From positions 38,761 through 102,760 of the forward strand of contig JANDJL010000008.1 in NCBI GenBank assembly GCA_024330965.1: a stretch of DNA of 64,000 nucleotides. Reading direction: 5' to 3'. Positions within the stretch are counted from its first letter, which is position 1; every line of letters begins with the position of its first letter. The stretch is from Nitrospira sp. Its GTDB lineage: Bacteria > Nitrospirota > Nitrospiria > Nitrospirales > Nitrospiraceae. Both the position numbers and the translations under genes were made by a program. Below are positions 9,335 to 18,702 of this stretch, one piece after another. Below the pieces are notes generated by a model, which saw only the letters and a list, made by a program, of their open reading frames with translations, did not search any database and had not been told where the DNA came from.

Positions 9335-10908
9335 GCGACGGTCAGTTCGATGAAAGGACGGGGAGTATGATCCAGCAGCATCCCGAACGACAGTCTCCGA
9401 GAGGAAGCCGAAGCTGGATTCTGGCGGCGGCGTTGATTACGGCGGGGGTGATCATCGGCTTTGTGGTGGCCTCCGATCTCAATTGGATGCCGACCGGTCA
9501 CGCGGTCCCCGATGCTCCGTCCGCACCGCCGATGGCCAGGCCGGTCGCGACGGCGCCGCAACCGATCTTGCCGGGCGGAGGAGGGCAATCGTTCGTCGAT
9601 ATCGCCAAGGCGGTGAAACCCGCGGTGGTCAACATCTATGCGACAAAGACCGGACGGGGAGACGGGCCCCATGTCATGCCGTTTGACGATCCGTTCTTCC
9701 GCCGGTTTTTCGGAGACGAGTTTTTCCGGCGGTTCGAGCAGCAGCCGAGAAAAGAGCGGGGATTGGGATCCGGCGTCATCGTAGACCCGAACGGGTTGAT
9801 CATCACCAACAATCACGTGGTCGGGAAAGCGGAGGATATTCGGGTGACCCTTTCGGATAAGCGGGAGTTCAAGGCGAAGCTCATTGGGACCGATCCGAAG
9901 TCCGACATCGCGGTCGTGCAAATCGACGCGACAGGGTTGCCGGTCGTGCCCTGGGCGGACTCGGACAAGTTGGAGGTCGGCGAGTTTGTGCTGGCGATCG
10001 GCAATCCTTTTGGATTGACCCAAACGGTCACGATGGGAATTGTTAGCGCATTGGGCCGATCCGCAGGTATCGCAGAATATGAAGATTTCATCCAGACCGA
10101 CGCGGCGATCAATCCCGGGAATTCAGGAGGACCCCTGGTCAATGTGCAAGGCGAGTTGGTGGGCATCAACACCGCCATCTTCAGTCAGAGCGGCGGGAAC
10201 ATGGGGATCGGGTTCGCCGTACCGAGCAACATGGCTCGCTCCATCATGCAGCAGCTCGTGCAGACGGGCAGGGTCGTACGGGGTTGGCTGGGTGTGTCGA
10301 TTCAAGACCTGACGCCGGAATTGGCGTCCCAGTTCGGCATCGCCGATACAAAGGGCGTGTTGGTCAGCGATGTCATGGACGATAGTCCGGCCAAGAAAGC
10401 AGGGTTCGAGCGAGGCGATGTCATCGTCGAGTATGATGGCAAACCGATGGATTCCCCCACGCATCTTCGCAACGCAGTCGCGCAGACTCCCGTGGGCAAG
10501 AAGGTGGCGATCAAGATCATTCGCGATAAAAAGCCCAGGACGATAGAATTGACGATTGCCGAGCAGCCGAAATCGATGTCTCAATTAAGCGGTGACGACG
10601 AGAGTGACGGAGCCACTGCCAGCGGGGTCCTGTCCGGCATCGATGTTCGTGAACTGAACGACGAGCTGGCCGGACGGTACGGGTTGAAATCCGGCGAGCG
10701 CGGTGTCATCGTCGTCAGGGTGAAGCCGGGAAGCGTGGCCGAAGAACTCGGCGTCCGTGAGGGAGACGTCATCTTGGAAGTGAACCGGCAGGCGGTGACC
10801 TCGCTCAAAACGTACGAGAAAATCATCAGCAAGTTGCCGAAAGACCAAGCGGTGCTGCTCCTCCTTAAGCGACAAGGGCGAACGATTTATCTCACGCTTC
10901 GTCCGTGA
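9331..10908 (+). CDS. htrA: Periplasmic serine protease, HtrA/DegP-DegQ family with two PDZ domains
   Basis: A 525-aa envelope quality-control protease. A single N-terminal membrane or signal segment (about residues 28-48) is followed by a Pro/Ala-rich linker. The trypsin-like domain has the His in TNNHVVG, the Asp in KSDIAVVQID and the Ser in GNSGGPL, so the triad is complete. Two PDZ domains follow (GWLGVSIQDL near residue 315 and a second after about 420). The start at 9331 overlaps the aldolase stop; an ATG at 9367 with GGGGAG just before it is an equally good start. The pairing with an aldolase is probably only positional. Confidence 0.93.
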   Translation: MSDGQFDERTGSMIQQHPERQSPRGSRSWILAAALITAGVIIGFVVASDLNWMPTGHAVPDAPSAPPMARPVATAPQPILPGGGGQSFVDIAKAVKPAVVNIYATKTGRGDGPHVMPFDDPFFRRFFGDEFFRRFEQQPRKERGLGSGVIVDPNGLIITNNHVVGKAEDIRVTLSDKREFKAKLIGTDPKSDIAVVQIDATGLPVVPWADSDKLEVGEFVLAIGNPFGLTQTVTMGIVSALGRSAGIAEYEDFIQTDAAINPGNSGGPLVNVQGELVGINTAIFSQSGGNMGIGFAVPSNMARSIMQQLVQTGRVVRGWLGVSIQDLTPELASQFGIADTKGVLVSDVMDDSPAKKAGFERGDVIVEYDGKPMDSPTHLRNAVAQTPVGKKVAIKIIRDKKPRTIELTIAEQPKSMSQLSGDDESDGATASGVLSGIDVRELNDELAGRYGLKSGERGVIVVRVKPGSVAEELGVREGDVILEVNRQAVTSLKTYEKIISKLPKDQAVLLLLKRQGRTIYLTLRP

Positions 10909-10957
10909 CCGGCTGATGCGCATGAAAGTTAACCGGTCCTCTCGTGCGGTTGGCTGA

Positions 10958-11719
10958 ATGAAGTCGGTGGGTGAACCGATACGACGGACGGATCGGAGGA
11001 ACGTTCCGAGCAAGGAGGCGTCCCTCGTCGTCGCCGTCGTTCCGGCGGCGGGGAAAGGGCTGCGCATGGGTGGCGCCGTTCCCAAGCAGTTTCTTGCCTT
11101 GGGCGGAGAACCGTTGGTCATTCATGCGCTGCGCGTTCTTGAGGCCTCATCCGTCGTCGATCAAATCATCCTGGCGGTTCCTCAATCCGATGTCGACTAT
11201 TGCCTGAACCACCTTATTCCCGGGGCCGGTTTTACGAAGATCACCAAGGTCGTGGCCGGTGGAAAGGAGCGTCAGGATTCTGTCCGTCACGCCCTCGAAC
11301 ATGTCCCGAATGAAACGGAGATCGTCGTGGTTCATGACGCGGTTCGTCCGTTTTTGACGGAACGCATGGTGGGCGATGCGGTGGAAGCGGCGCGTCGAGT
11401 GGGCGGCGCGATCGTGGCGTTGCCGATGAGGGATACCGTCAAGCAGGTGGGGGCGCAGGGCTACGTTGAGCGAACGGTCGATCGGCGGCCGCTCTGGCTG
11501 GCCCAGACGCCGCAAGCGTTCCGATTCGATCGATTGCTCGCGGTTCATCGAAAAGCCCACGCAGAGGGGGTGCATGCCACCGACGACGCGTTTTTGTTCG
11601 AGTGGGTCGGGCTTCCGGTTGTAGTGGTCGAAGGAAGCGGTGAGAACATCAAGGTCACCAGACCGGAGGACATGGTTGTGGGAGAAGCGATTCTGGCGTC
11701 GAGGCGGATGGAACGTTAA
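10958..11719 (+). CDS. ispD: 2-C-methyl-D-erythritol 4-phosphate cytidylyltransferase
   Basis: A 253-aa enzyme of the MEP isoprenoid pathway transferring CMP to MEP. The nucleotide loop PAAGKGLRMG, the active-site VVVHDAVRPF, the AQTPQAFRFD motif and ATDDAFLFE are all present. The first 25 or so residues precede the usual family start and are basic and unconserved; no better ATG lies closer to the domain, so the true start may be an unusual codon. ispF follows after 92 bp, the common ispDF pairing. Confidence 0.93.
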   Translation: MKSVGEPIRRTDRRNVPSKEASLVVAVVPAAGKGLRMGGAVPKQFLALGGEPLVIHALRVLEASSVVDQIILAVPQSDVDYCLNHLIPGAGFTKITKVVAGGKERQDSVRHALEHVPNETEIVVVHDAVRPFLTERMVGDAVEAARRVGGAIVALPMRDTVKQVGAQGYVERTVDRRPLWLAQTPQAFRFDRLLAVHRKAHAEGVHATDDAFLFEWVGLPVVVVEGSGENIKVTRPEDMVVGEAILASRRMER

Positions 11720-11811
11720 CCGTTGAACGACGATCGACAGTCGTCGAACGACGTCCGTTTGACCTTGACTGGTGGTTGACGAATGACGAGTGACGCGTTA
11801 CGAGGAGTTGC

Positions 11812-12285
11812 ATGAGAATCGGTTACGGCTATGATGTGCATCCGTTAGGACCTGGACGGAAGCTCATGTTGGGAGGGGTCGAGATTCCGCACAGTCAAGG
11901 ATTACTGGGCCACTCGGACAGCGATGTACTCGTGCATGCGGTGTGCGATGCGTTGCTGGGCGCCATGGGAGAAGGAGATCTCGGTCGGCATTTTCCCAGC
12001 TCTGATCCCCGCTACAAGGATATTTCCAGTTTGAAGCTTTTGGAGGACGTGGCCGACAAACTCAAAGCCAAGGGCTATCGGGTCGGGAATATCGACAGTG
12101 TCATCGTGGCGCAGGCGCCGAGGCTGGCCGGTCATTTATCCGCCATGGCGAAACAACTGGCCGAGACGCTGGGGATCGAGCCTGGTTTGGTCAACGTGAA
12201 GGTGAAGAGCGGCGAGGGGCTCGATTCGGTGGGAAAAGAAGAAAGCATGGTCGCGCATGCGGTTTGTTTGATCGTACCGGCCTGA
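11812..12285 (+). CDS. ispF: 2-C-methyl-D-erythritol 2,4-cyclodiphosphate synthase
   Basis: A 157-aa trimeric zinc enzyme that cyclises CDP-ME-2-phosphate to MEcPP. The N-terminal GYGYDVHPL carries the Asp and His zinc ligands, and GHSDSDVLVHAVCDALLGA carries the third ligand and the signature. Length is exactly typical. The ATG at 11812 follows ACGAGGAGTTGC, a good ribosome site. It follows ispD directly, while cysE begins 19 bp after its stop, so the three may share a transcript. Confidence 0.95.
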   Translation: MRIGYGYDVHPLGPGRKLMLGGVEIPHSQGLLGHSDSDVLVHAVCDALLGAMGEGDLGRHFPSSDPRYKDISSLKLLEDVADKLKAKGYRVGNIDSVIVAQAPRLAGHLSAMAKQLAETLGIEPGLVNVKVKSGEGLDSVGKEESMVAHAVCLIVPA

Positions 12286-12304
12286 GCGGGGTAGGATATG
12301 AGCC

Positions 12305-12952
12305 ATGCGCAGGATGTTTCAAATGGTGCGCCAAGATCTGCAAGCGGTTTTCGATCGGGATCCGGCGGCGACGAGCCGCTGGGAGGTCGTGTTAACCTAC
12401 GCCGGCTTCCACGCGCTGCTCGCCTACCGTATCGCTCACTGGCTTCAGGTGCATGGCGTGCCGTTCTTACCGCGCTTCATTTCGCAGGTGGCTCGCTGGC
12501 TGACCGGGATCGAAATTCACCCCTCCGCCAAGATCGGCACGGGCTTTTTTATCGATCACGGCATGGGCGTGGTCATCGGCGAAACCGCGGAGATCGGCGA
12601 TTACGTCACGCTCTTTCAGGGCGTCACGCTCGGCGGGACGGGCAAAGAGCGAGGCAAGCGTCACCCCACGATCGGCAATCACGTCGTCATCGGCGCGGGC
12701 GCCAAGATTCTGGGAGCCATCAAGATCGGCGACAACGTCAAGATTGGGGCGAACTCTGTGGTGCTCAAGAATGTCCCGGCCGGCTCCACCGTCATTGGTG
12801 TACCGGCCAGGATCATCAAGTCGCAAGGCGAACGATTGCCCGATGCAACGATGGATCATACCAATATTCCGGATCCTATTAGCGATCGATTTGTCGCCTT
12901 GGAACAGGAGCTGATCGAACTTCGTAAGAAACTGGAGAACCGCGATTCATGA
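12305..12952 (+). CDS. cysE: Serine O-acetyltransferase
   Basis: A 215-aa left-handed beta-helix acetyltransferase making O-acetylserine from serine and acetyl-CoA. Hexapeptide repeats run from about residue 75 ([20 protein letters not shown]), with the catalytic DHG and the loop [15 protein letters not shown]. The helical N-terminal domain is of the short CysE type. The C-terminus carries a charged, possibly coiled tail ([17 protein letters not shown]). O-acetylserine is the substrate of the cysteine synthase encoded at 55 kb, so the two loci belong to one pathway although far apart. Confidence 0.94.
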   Translation: MRRMFQMVRQDLQAVFDRDPAATSRWEVVLTYAGFHALLAYRIAHWLQVHGVPFLPRFISQVARWLTGIEIHPSAKIGTGFFIDHGMGVVIGETAEIGDYVTLFQGVTLGGTGKERGKRHPTIGNHVVIGAGAKILGAIKIGDNVKIGANSVVLKNVPAGSTVIGVPARIIKSQGERLPDATMDHTNIPDPISDRFVALEQELIELRKKLENRDS

Positions 12953-13050
12953 AGGTTCCGAAAAGAACCGCCTTGTGAAATTCTCCTCCTTGCGGCTCTT
13001 TCCCCTCCCTAACCGCTCGACAATCGAACCAACCACGTTGCCAGCTCTCT

Positions 13051-13815
13051 TCAGACCGTCTCCTCTGGACGGAGGCTCCCTTCGTAATCGACTCGCACCA
13101 AAAACAATCCTCTTGGCGGCGCGGTCTTCCCGGCGGATGAACGGTCGTGCGCGTCCAGCATAGATCTGATGGCTTCCGGCGGCCGTTTGCCCAATCCGAC
13201 TTCGACCAACGTGCCGGCGATGGAACGGACCATTTGCTTGAGAAACCGGTCGGCATACGCCTCAATTTTAAGGCGGGGTCCTTCTCTGGTAACGGCCAGG
13301 TGCCGGAGATGACAGACAGGGTCTTCATTGTCGGTGGGTTGAGTCTGAAATGAGGAAAAGTCGTGTTTCCCGATCAACAGCGAGGCAGCGTGGTTCATTT
13401 CGGTGTCATTGAGTGGCTTGTGCACGTGCCAGCAATAGAGCCGCTCGACGGCCGGCCGTTCCGGTCGATTGAGGATGCGGTATTCGTAGAGTTTGCCTGT
13501 CGCGGAATATCGGGCATGGAAGGTATCCGGCATCAGTTCCGCCGCCAGCACGGCGATCGTGTCCGGCAGATGGGCGTTGAGCGCCCGGACCCAATCGCGA
13601 GGCGTCAGGTTGCGTTCGACTCTGAAACTTGCCACTTGTCCGAGAGCATGGACACCCGCATCCGTCCTGCCGGCGCCGATGACCGGCACTTTGGTTTGGG
13701 TGACGCGTTCGACGGCGGTTTCCAGCGCTTCTTGAATCGTGGGCCGGTCTGGTTGGCGCTGCCATCCGGAATAGGCCGAGCCGTCATATTCGAGGGTCAA
13801 TTTAATGACTGGCAT
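13051..13815 (-). CDS. truA: tRNA pseudouridine(38-40) synthase
   Basis: A 254-aa TruA that isomerises uridines 38-40 in the anticodon stem-loop. The catalytic Asp lies in GAGRTDAGVHALGQ, preceded by LEYDGSAYSGWQRQ; FLKQMVRSIAGTLVEVG near the C-terminus is the second family signature. It lies 27 bp downstream of the amidase on the same strand and is convergent with cysE. Intact and of standard length. Confidence 0.95.
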   Translation of the reverse strand: MPVIKLTLEYDGSAYSGWQRQPDRPTIQEALETAVERVTQTKVPVIGAGRTDAGVHALGQVASFRVERNLTPRDWVRALNAHLPDTIAVLAAELMPDTFHARYSATGKLYEYRILNRPERPAVERLYCWHVHKPLNDTEMNHAASLLIGKHDFSSFQTQPTDNEDPVCHLRHLAVTREGPRLKIEAYADRFLKQMVRSIAGTLVEVGLGKRPPEAIRSMLDAHDRSSAGKTAPPRGLFLVRVDYEGSLRPEETV

Positions 13816-13842
13816 GGAGGTCCGCCGATGGATCCGCGTCGG

Positions 13843-15138
13843 TCATCGGGTGCCGTTTCCTCTAGAGGCGAGAAACGACATAATGCCTTTGTAGAGCGAC
13901 AGGGCGACGTCGTTGACATAGGCTGGTTGCCGGAGCAGATGTTCTTCCTCCGGGTTCGAGATAAAAGCTATTTCTGCCAAAATGCTCGGCATGGTCGTGA
14001 AGCGCAAAACATAGAACGGGGCGGTCTTGACGCCGTGATCGTTGATTGGATACCGGCGGCTCATGTGCGCGATCATGGACTCCTTGGCGGTCCATGCGAG
14101 ATCGAGCGAAGACTCGATTTTTTTTGTCGTCAACAGGTCGGCGACCAGATACTCCCAACCGACGCCGGTGCTGTTGAGCGGCGTACCGTTCTCGCGCGCC
14201 GCCACTTCGAGCGCCCGTTGATCCTTGGCCTCTCCAAAGTGGTAGACCTCAACGCCCTTGACGTGGTGGGAAGGGTGCGAGTTGACGTGGATGGATACGA
14301 ACAGGTCGGCGTTATGACTGTTGGCGAACTTGGCTCGCTCTTCAAGCTCGACGAACACGTCGCGATCTCTCGTCATGAGCACTCGCAGGTTGGGCTGCTT
14401 GCTCAGCAAGTCGCGGAGGCTTAATCCGACCTTCAAGGTAATATCCTTTTCTTCCGTATGCCGAGGGCCCTTGGCCCCCATATCTTTGCCCCCATGACCC
14501 GGATCGATCACGATGGTTGTATGGCCTTTGGATGGGGGAATAATGGGTTGAACGGGAAGGTCGGTCTGAGGCGGCGCCGGCTCCGGGTTATCCAAGGACG
14601 AAGAGGAAGGTGATTCACTTCGAACGACGACGTCGATCACAAGACGGGGGGGATTCGAAAGCGTGAATTGTTTATAAGCATGAAGCCCGCTGACCGGAAA
14701 CGAGACCGACACAGTCGGCTCCTCTGTCTGGGTGATGGTAAAAAGCGAGGGCAGAGGACCGCCTTTTTCCGCCTTGGCTCTGGCTGATTGACTCATCAAG
14801 GTGTTGGGGAGCGAAATGATGACCTGTTCCGAGTGCGGCATGCGCCTTTCGACCGGTTGAATTTGTCGATCGAGATCCAGCACCAGCCTGGTTTTCTCCT
14901 GCGTACTCCAGACGCGAAGATTGCGGACAGTGGCGGAGGCCAGAGCGGCGGGAGCGCTCTTGATCTTGGGTACCTTTGCGGATGCCACGGGACGCACGGG
15001 AGCAGTGCGGTCGTTCGGGGGGGCGGCAAACAGCAAGGGTAGGGGAATGGTTACCTCGGAGGCGATGAGCACACAAACGCTCACCATGACTGTTTTCACC
15101 CATGTGACAAAGGGGCGATGTTCTCTGTACAATCGCAT
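13843..15138 (-). CDS. N-acetylmuramoyl-L-alanine amidase with AMIN domain (AmiC-like)
   Basis: A 431-aa exported cell-wall amidase. The start is placed at 15138 (MRLYREHRPF) because the earlier in-frame ATG at 15165 would fall beside a putative -10 element. After the signal segment comes an AMIN domain (about residues 65-165), which targets septal peptidoglycan, then a Pro-rich linker and the Amidase_3 catalytic domain. The latter has DPGHGGKDMGAKG and a downstream Glu, SIHVNSHP, and the catalytic Glu in LAEIAFISNPEEE. It cleaves the amide bond between MurNAc and the stem peptide, usually in daughter-cell separation. Confidence 0.9.
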   Translation of the reverse strand: MRLYREHRPFVTWVKTVMVSVCVLIASEVTIPLPLLFAAPPNDRTAPVRPVASAKVPKIKSAPAALASATVRNLRVWSTQEKTRLVLDLDRQIQPVERRMPHSEQVIISLPNTLMSQSARAKAEKGGPLPSLFTITQTEEPTVSVSFPVSGLHAYKQFTLSNPPRLVIDVVVRSESPSSSSLDNPEPAPPQTDLPVQPIIPPSKGHTTIVIDPGHGGKDMGAKGPRHTEEKDITLKVGLSLRDLLSKQPNLRVLMTRDRDVFVELEERAKFANSHNADLFVSIHVNSHPSHHVKGVEVYHFGEAKDQRALEVAARENGTPLNSTGVGWEYLVADLLTTKKIESSLDLAWTAKESMIAHMSRRYPINDHGVKTAPFYVLRFTTMPSILAEIAFISNPEEEHLLRQPAYVNDVALSLYKGIMSFLASRGNGTR

Positions 15139-15165
15139 GAGAGGCTTGATAGGGAAGCGTAGCAA

Positions 15166-15195
15166 ACTATTCCCAGAAGCTTTCTATCTTGTCAA
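15166..15195 (-). promoter_or_regulatory. Possible sigma70 promoter for the amidase-truA pair
   Basis: Read on the minus strand, TTGACA (15195-15190) is followed after 18 nt by AATAGT (15171-15166), a perfect -35 box with a 4/6 match at -10. It lies just upstream of the preferred amidase start at 15138. The divergent YacP-like gene begins at 15255 on the other side. Confidence 0.4.
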
Positions 15196-15254
15196 GGACT
15201 TGCAAAGTTTTCCTGAAAGCCGACTCCGGATTTCGGTGAGGACTTGGTGAATGT

Positions 15255-15773
15255 GTGAGCACGCATTTGATCATCGACGGGTATAACCTGTTAGGCGCCT
15301 TCTGGGGCTTCGCGGATGGGTTGGAATCCGCCCGCGAGGATCTGCTGAAGGCGCTGGCCGCCTATCGTCACCGGAAGCAACATGTCATGACGGTGGTGTT
15401 CGACGGATGGCGGCGTGACCGACCGATTGAACAGCATGACCGCTACGGCGGCATTGAAGTCATCTATTCCAAGAGGGGAGAGAAGGCCGATCAGGTGATC
15501 CAACGGTTGGCGCGCCATTACGGCGGAGACTGTGCGGTGGTTACCTCGGATCGTGAAATTATTGCTGTGGCGCGGGCGCACGGGGCCTTTGTTCTGGAGG
15601 CTCGGGAATTCGCGGCCAAGCTGCGAGGCCCGCTGCCAGGCGGCGTGGTGCCGTACAAAGAATTGGATCGTGGACAGGATGAACGACCGGGGCGGGGATC
15701 AGAGAAAAAAGGAAACCCTCGGAAGTTGCCGAAAGCGGAACGGCGGCGACAGCACCAGCTTAAGAGATTTTGA
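15255..15773 (+). CDS. NYN-domain ribonuclease-like protein (YacP/Rae1 family)
   Basis: A 172-aa protein beginning with a GTG. The N-terminal THLIIDGYNLLGAFW carries the first conserved Asp of the PIN/NYN nuclease fold; further acidic residues occur in VVFDGW, KADQVI and VVTSDREI, the usual four-Asp pattern. Characterised relatives such as B. subtilis Rae1/YacP are ribosome-associated mRNA endonucleases. The last 35 residues are basic and rich in Gly/Arg/Lys, consistent with RNA binding. Its 3' end overlaps the 3' end of tatD by 14 bp, tail to tail. Confidence 0.83.
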   Translation: MSTHLIIDGYNLLGAFWGFADGLESAREDLLKALAAYRHRKQHVMTVVFDGWRRDRPIEQHDRYGGIEVIYSKRGEKADQVIQRLARHYGGDCAVVTSDREIIAVARAHGAFVLEAREFAAKLRGPLPGGVVPYKELDRGQDERPGRGSEKKGNPRKLPKAERRRQHQLKRF

Positions 15774-16530
15774 ACAGGCGCTTGGCGTTCTCGGTGGTAT
15801 AGGCTGCAACCTCTTGTAAAGACAGAGTTCCATGAATCGCCGCCAATTTGTCGGCTACCTGAACGACGTAGGCAGGCTCGTTGCGTTTTCCACGATGAGG
15901 GACCGGCGCAAGATACGGACAGTCGGTTTCGATCAACAGCCGGTCTAAAGGAACCGTCCTAGCGATGTCCTGGAGCATGGTGGCGTTCTGAAACGTCAGG
16001 ATGCCAGAGAACGACAGGGAGAATCCCAGGTCCAGTGCGTCTTTCGCGAGCCACGCATCTCCTGAAAAACAATGAAACACCCCACCGACCTCCGACGCCT
16101 TTTCCTCTCGTAAGATGGTGATCGTGTCGTCCTGCGCCTCTCGTGTGTGGATGATGAGGGGGAGCTTCAGTTCTCGCCCAAGCTGAACCTGTTCACGGAA
16201 TCGGATCTGTTGTTCCTTTGGCGAGGAATGGTTGTAATGGTAATCCAACCCGACCTCCCCGTAGGCCACAACCTTCTTATGCCGTGCCAGTCGGCGAAGT
16301 TCGTCATACCAGCCAGGGGCGATGTGCCTGACTTCGTGGGGATGGACTCCAATTGCAGCGTAGATGCAGTCGTACTGATCGGCAAGGGCGACAGCGGCTT
16401 GACTGGATGGCAGATCGCAGCCGATCGTGACAAAGGCTTGGACCCCGGCCTTACGTGCCCTGGCAATGACGGACTCTCGGTCGTTGTCATAGCGTGCGTC
16501 GTCCAGGTGGGTATGGGTGTCGATGAACAT
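15760..16530 (-). CDS. tatD: TatD-family metal-dependent hydrolase (DNase)
   Basis: A 256-aa TIM-barrel amidohydrolase. Metal ligands are in FIDTHTHLDD (HxH), GEVGLDYH (Glu), the His of LIIHTREA, HCFSG and the final Asp of LIETDCPYLAPVPHRG. TatD proteins are 3'-5' exonucleases acting on DNA or RNA during repair and turnover. The length fits YcfH/TatD. The promoter should lie in the 266-bp region shared with the divergent Fur-family gene. Confidence 0.92.
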   Translation of the reverse strand: MFIDTHTHLDDARYDNDRESVIARARKAGVQAFVTIGCDLPSSQAAVALADQYDCIYAAIGVHPHEVRHIAPGWYDELRRLARHKKVVAYGEVGLDYHYNHSSPKEQQIRFREQVQLGRELKLPLIIHTREAQDDTITILREEKASEVGGVFHCFSGDAWLAKDALDLGFSLSFSGILTFQNATMLQDIARTVPLDRLLIETDCPYLAPVPHRGKRNEPAYVVQVADKLAAIHGTLSLQEVAAYTTENAKRLFKIS

Positions 16531-16747
16531 GGCGCCATCGTACCATGAGCGAAGATCTCGGAGGTAGCCTCATCTGAGGCGTTGGTCAATTCCCATGAAT
16601 CGTTTCTGCTCGTTTAGTCGGACGGTGATAACACTAGTTGATGGGTCCGCTGGTGGCAGCCAGGGGCGCATGGTGCATGGGAATACACGCGAGGCGTCGC
16701 GTGTGGTGCCCTTCCATGGGGAGAGGCGGAGTCTTATGGTTGCGTGC

Positions 16748-16792
16748 TTGACTTGTGACCAAAGAAACTGGTAAATGCAAGTCATCTGCATT
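16748..16792 (+). promoter_or_regulatory. Putative promoter with overlapping inverted repeat before the Fur/Zur gene
   Basis: TTGACT at 16748-16753 could be a -35 box, with a weak -10 (GTAAAT) 17 nt later. Overlapping that -10 is a perfect inverted repeat, AATGCA (16774-16779) and TGCATT (16787-16792), separated by 7 nt. A repressor site overlapping -10 is what autoregulation by a Fur-family protein would need. The motif does not match a published Zur box that I can name, so the assignment is inference. Confidence 0.4.
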
Positions 16793-16796
16793 CCAG

Positions 16797-17222
16797 ATGC
16801 GTGTAATGCCAGACACGATCATTGAAAGGCTCAGAGCCGGCGGCAAGAAACTCACGAAGGCCCGGAAGGCCCTGCTCGAGATTCTCGTGCAGAGTGCACT
16901 CCCCATGACCGCTGCGGAGCTGCATGTTCGGTTACGCAATGCCAAGAAACCGATGGATCTGGTGACGGTGTATCGCAATCTGGCGATGCTCCACCAACTT
17001 GGCCTCGTGACGGCTGTCGGCCTTCACGACGGGCAGATACGCTATGAAGTGCGCCATGGTCGAGCGCATCATCACCACATTCAATGCCGGGGGTGCGGCA
17101 AAATCGTCGATTTGATGTTGTGTCCGATGAAGAAATTGACCTCACTGATCGAGGCACAGACCAAGTTTGCCGTCGAGAGTCACACGCTCGAGTTTTTCGG
17201 ATGGTGCCCCCAATGTCGCTAG
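16797..17222 (+). CDS. zur: Fur-family metalloregulator, probably zinc-sensing Zur
   Basis: A 141-aa repressor. The N-terminal winged helix (KKLTKARKALLEIL through VTVYRNLAMLHQLGLV) is followed by the dimerisation domain with the His cluster RAHHHHIQCRGCG and a second CPQC at the C-terminus; the two CxxC pairs form the structural zinc site. The ATG at 16797 is preferred because an earlier GTG at 16755 would overlap the putative promoter. Family membership is clear. Zinc rather than iron specificity is inferred from the genes downstream: two COG0523 GTPases, a ZIP transporter and an all3515-like protein. Confidence 0.85.
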   Translation: MRVMPDTIIERLRAGGKKLTKARKALLEILVQSALPMTAAELHVRLRNAKKPMDLVTVYRNLAMLHQLGLVTAVGLHDGQIRYEVRHGRAHHHHIQCRGCGKIVDLMLCPMKKLTSLIEAQTKFAVESHTLEFFGWCPQCR

Positions 17223-17536
17223 AAAAAGCGTCGCCATCTTTGGGGCTTCGCTTGGCAGTAACGGCAGCCTACCTTCTGCTGGCCGTGACGTTCCAGCCGC
17301 TGCTCCTCGAACACACATTGGCCTCGCCGACCGATCTGCACCACAGTGAAACCGACCTCTGCTCCTGGCTCGACCATGTGGCCGGTGTGTTCTTGCAAGC
17401 CGGTCCGGTGAGTCTGCCTCTGATGGCTCAGGTCGCTGTCATCGAGTCATCTCTTTCTTCATCGATCCATCCTCCATCACGTCAGGTTGAACTGTCGCGG
17501 GGTCCTCCTTCTGCAAAGAGTTCCTTGCCGTTCTGA
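17213..17536 (+). CDS. Small membrane protein of unknown function after Zur
   Basis: A 107-aa product whose ATG lies inside the last codons of the Fur/Zur gene (10-bp overlap), suggesting coupled translation. One hydrophobic segment (about residues 12-30) is followed by a short His/Asp/Glu/Cys stretch (LHHSETDLCSWLDH), a plausible weak metal-binding patch on the outer face, and a second moderately hydrophobic run. It somewhat resembles the small DUF2946-type proteins found in metal loci, but I cannot assign a family. Expression is supported only by the overlap and the context. Confidence 0.5.
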   Translation: MSLEKASPSLGLRLAVTAAYLLLAVTFQPLLLEHTLASPTDLHHSETDLCSWLDHVAGVFLQAGPVSLPLMAQVAVIESSLSSSIHPPSRQVELSRGPPSAKSSLPF

Positions 17537-17703
17537 TCGTTTTCGTGTTGTGCGCGAGGGAGCCGCCGCTTGTTTCGGTAGCAGGCGTGTGCCGGCGAGC
17601 CGACGGGCGCTCGTGTTTTTGAGGACGACGGTCTTCTTCCGCTGCCGATTGGCTGTTGTGAAGGCGTGGTTGACCGTGCACTAGGAACGAAGGGGGACAT
17701 GCG

Positions 17704-18702
17704 ATGGCTGCCGTAGGGCATGGACGGATCCCCGTGACGGTGCTCACGGGGTTCCTCGGTGCAGGGAAGACGACGTTGCTCAATCGTATTCTCACGATGA
17801 AACATGGCAAGCGCATTGCCGTGATCGTCAATGAATTCGGCGAAGTGGGGATCGACCATCAGCTCGTCGTCGGTGCTGAAGAAGAGATTTTCGAGATGAA
17901 TAATGGGTGCCTGTGCTGCACCGTGCGAGGTGACCTGATCCGTATCATTGGCAACCTTCTGAAACGGAAAGATCGATTCGACTATCTGTTGATCGAAACC
18001 ACGGGTCTCGCCGATCCGGCTCCTGTTGTACAGACGTTCTTCATCGATGACGAGTTGAAGCGGCAATTGCTGCTCGATGGCATTGTGACCGTCGTCGATT
18101 CCAAGCATATCTGGGATCATTTAGACACCACACCCGAAGCGAAGGAACAAATCGCGTTTGCGGATGTGATCGTCCTCAACAAGACCGATCTCGTTCCGTT
18201 CGTTGATGTTGACAAGCTTGAGTCGAGAATACGGGCCATCAACGTAATGGCTACGATCTATAAGACACAACAGGCTCAGGTCGAGATCAGTCGGCTGTTG
18301 AACATCGGCGCCTTCGATCTGAGCCGCAAGTTGGAGGTCGACCCGAACTTTCTTGGTGAAGACGCGCATCAGCATGATCCCAGCGTCTTCTCCGTTGCTC
18401 TCATCGAGGAAGGTGCGGTTGACGAAGACAAAATTAATGTTTGGTTCAGAGAAGTGCTCACGACGATGGGAACGAAGATGTATCGAATGAAGGGCATTCT
18501 GAATGTCCAGGGTCTCGACCACCGATATGTCTTTCAAGGAGTTCATATGCTGCTGAACGGACGGGCTGATCGTCCATGGGGAGCCGCAGAGCCGAGACGG
18601 AATCAGTTGGTGTTCATTGGCAAGGATCTCGATCGTCGGCTGTTGGTGGAGGGATTTCGGGCATGTCTCGTCTCGCAAAACGAGCGTCCTCTGTCACGAT
18701 GA
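17704..18702 (+). CDS. COG0523 (CobW-like) GTPase, putative zinc metallochaperone
   Basis: A 332-aa P-loop GTPase of the G3E family. Walker A is GFLGAGKTT, the metal-binding CxCC motif is [13 protein letters not shown], the Walker B/ETTG region is [10 protein letters not shown] and the base-recognition motif is NKTDL. The C-terminal CobW_C domain covers about residues 215-325 ([18 protein letters not shown]). Zur-regulated members such as ZigA/ZagA/ZNG1 deliver zinc to client enzymes in zinc starvation. A strong ribosome site (AAGGGGGAC) precedes the ATG. The stop overlaps the ATG of the WD40 gene (ATGA). Confidence 0.9.
   Translation: MAAVGHGRIPVTVLTGFLGAGKTTLLNRILTMKHGKRIAVIVNEFGEVGIDHQLVVGAEEEIFEMNNGCLCCTVRGDLIRIIGNLLKRKDRFDYLLIETTGLADPAPVVQTFFIDDELKRQLLLDGIVTVVDSKHIWDHLDTTPEAKEQIAFADVIVLNKTDLVPFVDVDKLESRIRAINVMATIYKTQQAQVEISRLLNIGAFDLSRKLEVDPNFLGEDAHQHDPSVFSVALIEEGAVDEDKINVWFREVLTTMGTKMYRMKGILNVQGLDHRYVFQGVHMLLNGRADRPWGAAEPRRNQLVFIGKDLDRRLLVEGFRACLVSQNERPLSR

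Noticed and set aside
13363..14424. A 353-codon open frame on the plus strand
   Set aside because: It is antisense to truA and the amidase, which have full catalytic motifs; it has no recognisable domain.
16531..16747. Zinc-responsive riboswitch or small RNA before the Fur-family gene
   Set aside because: No conserved fold or strong stem is apparent in this stretch; only the dyad nearer the gene is supported.
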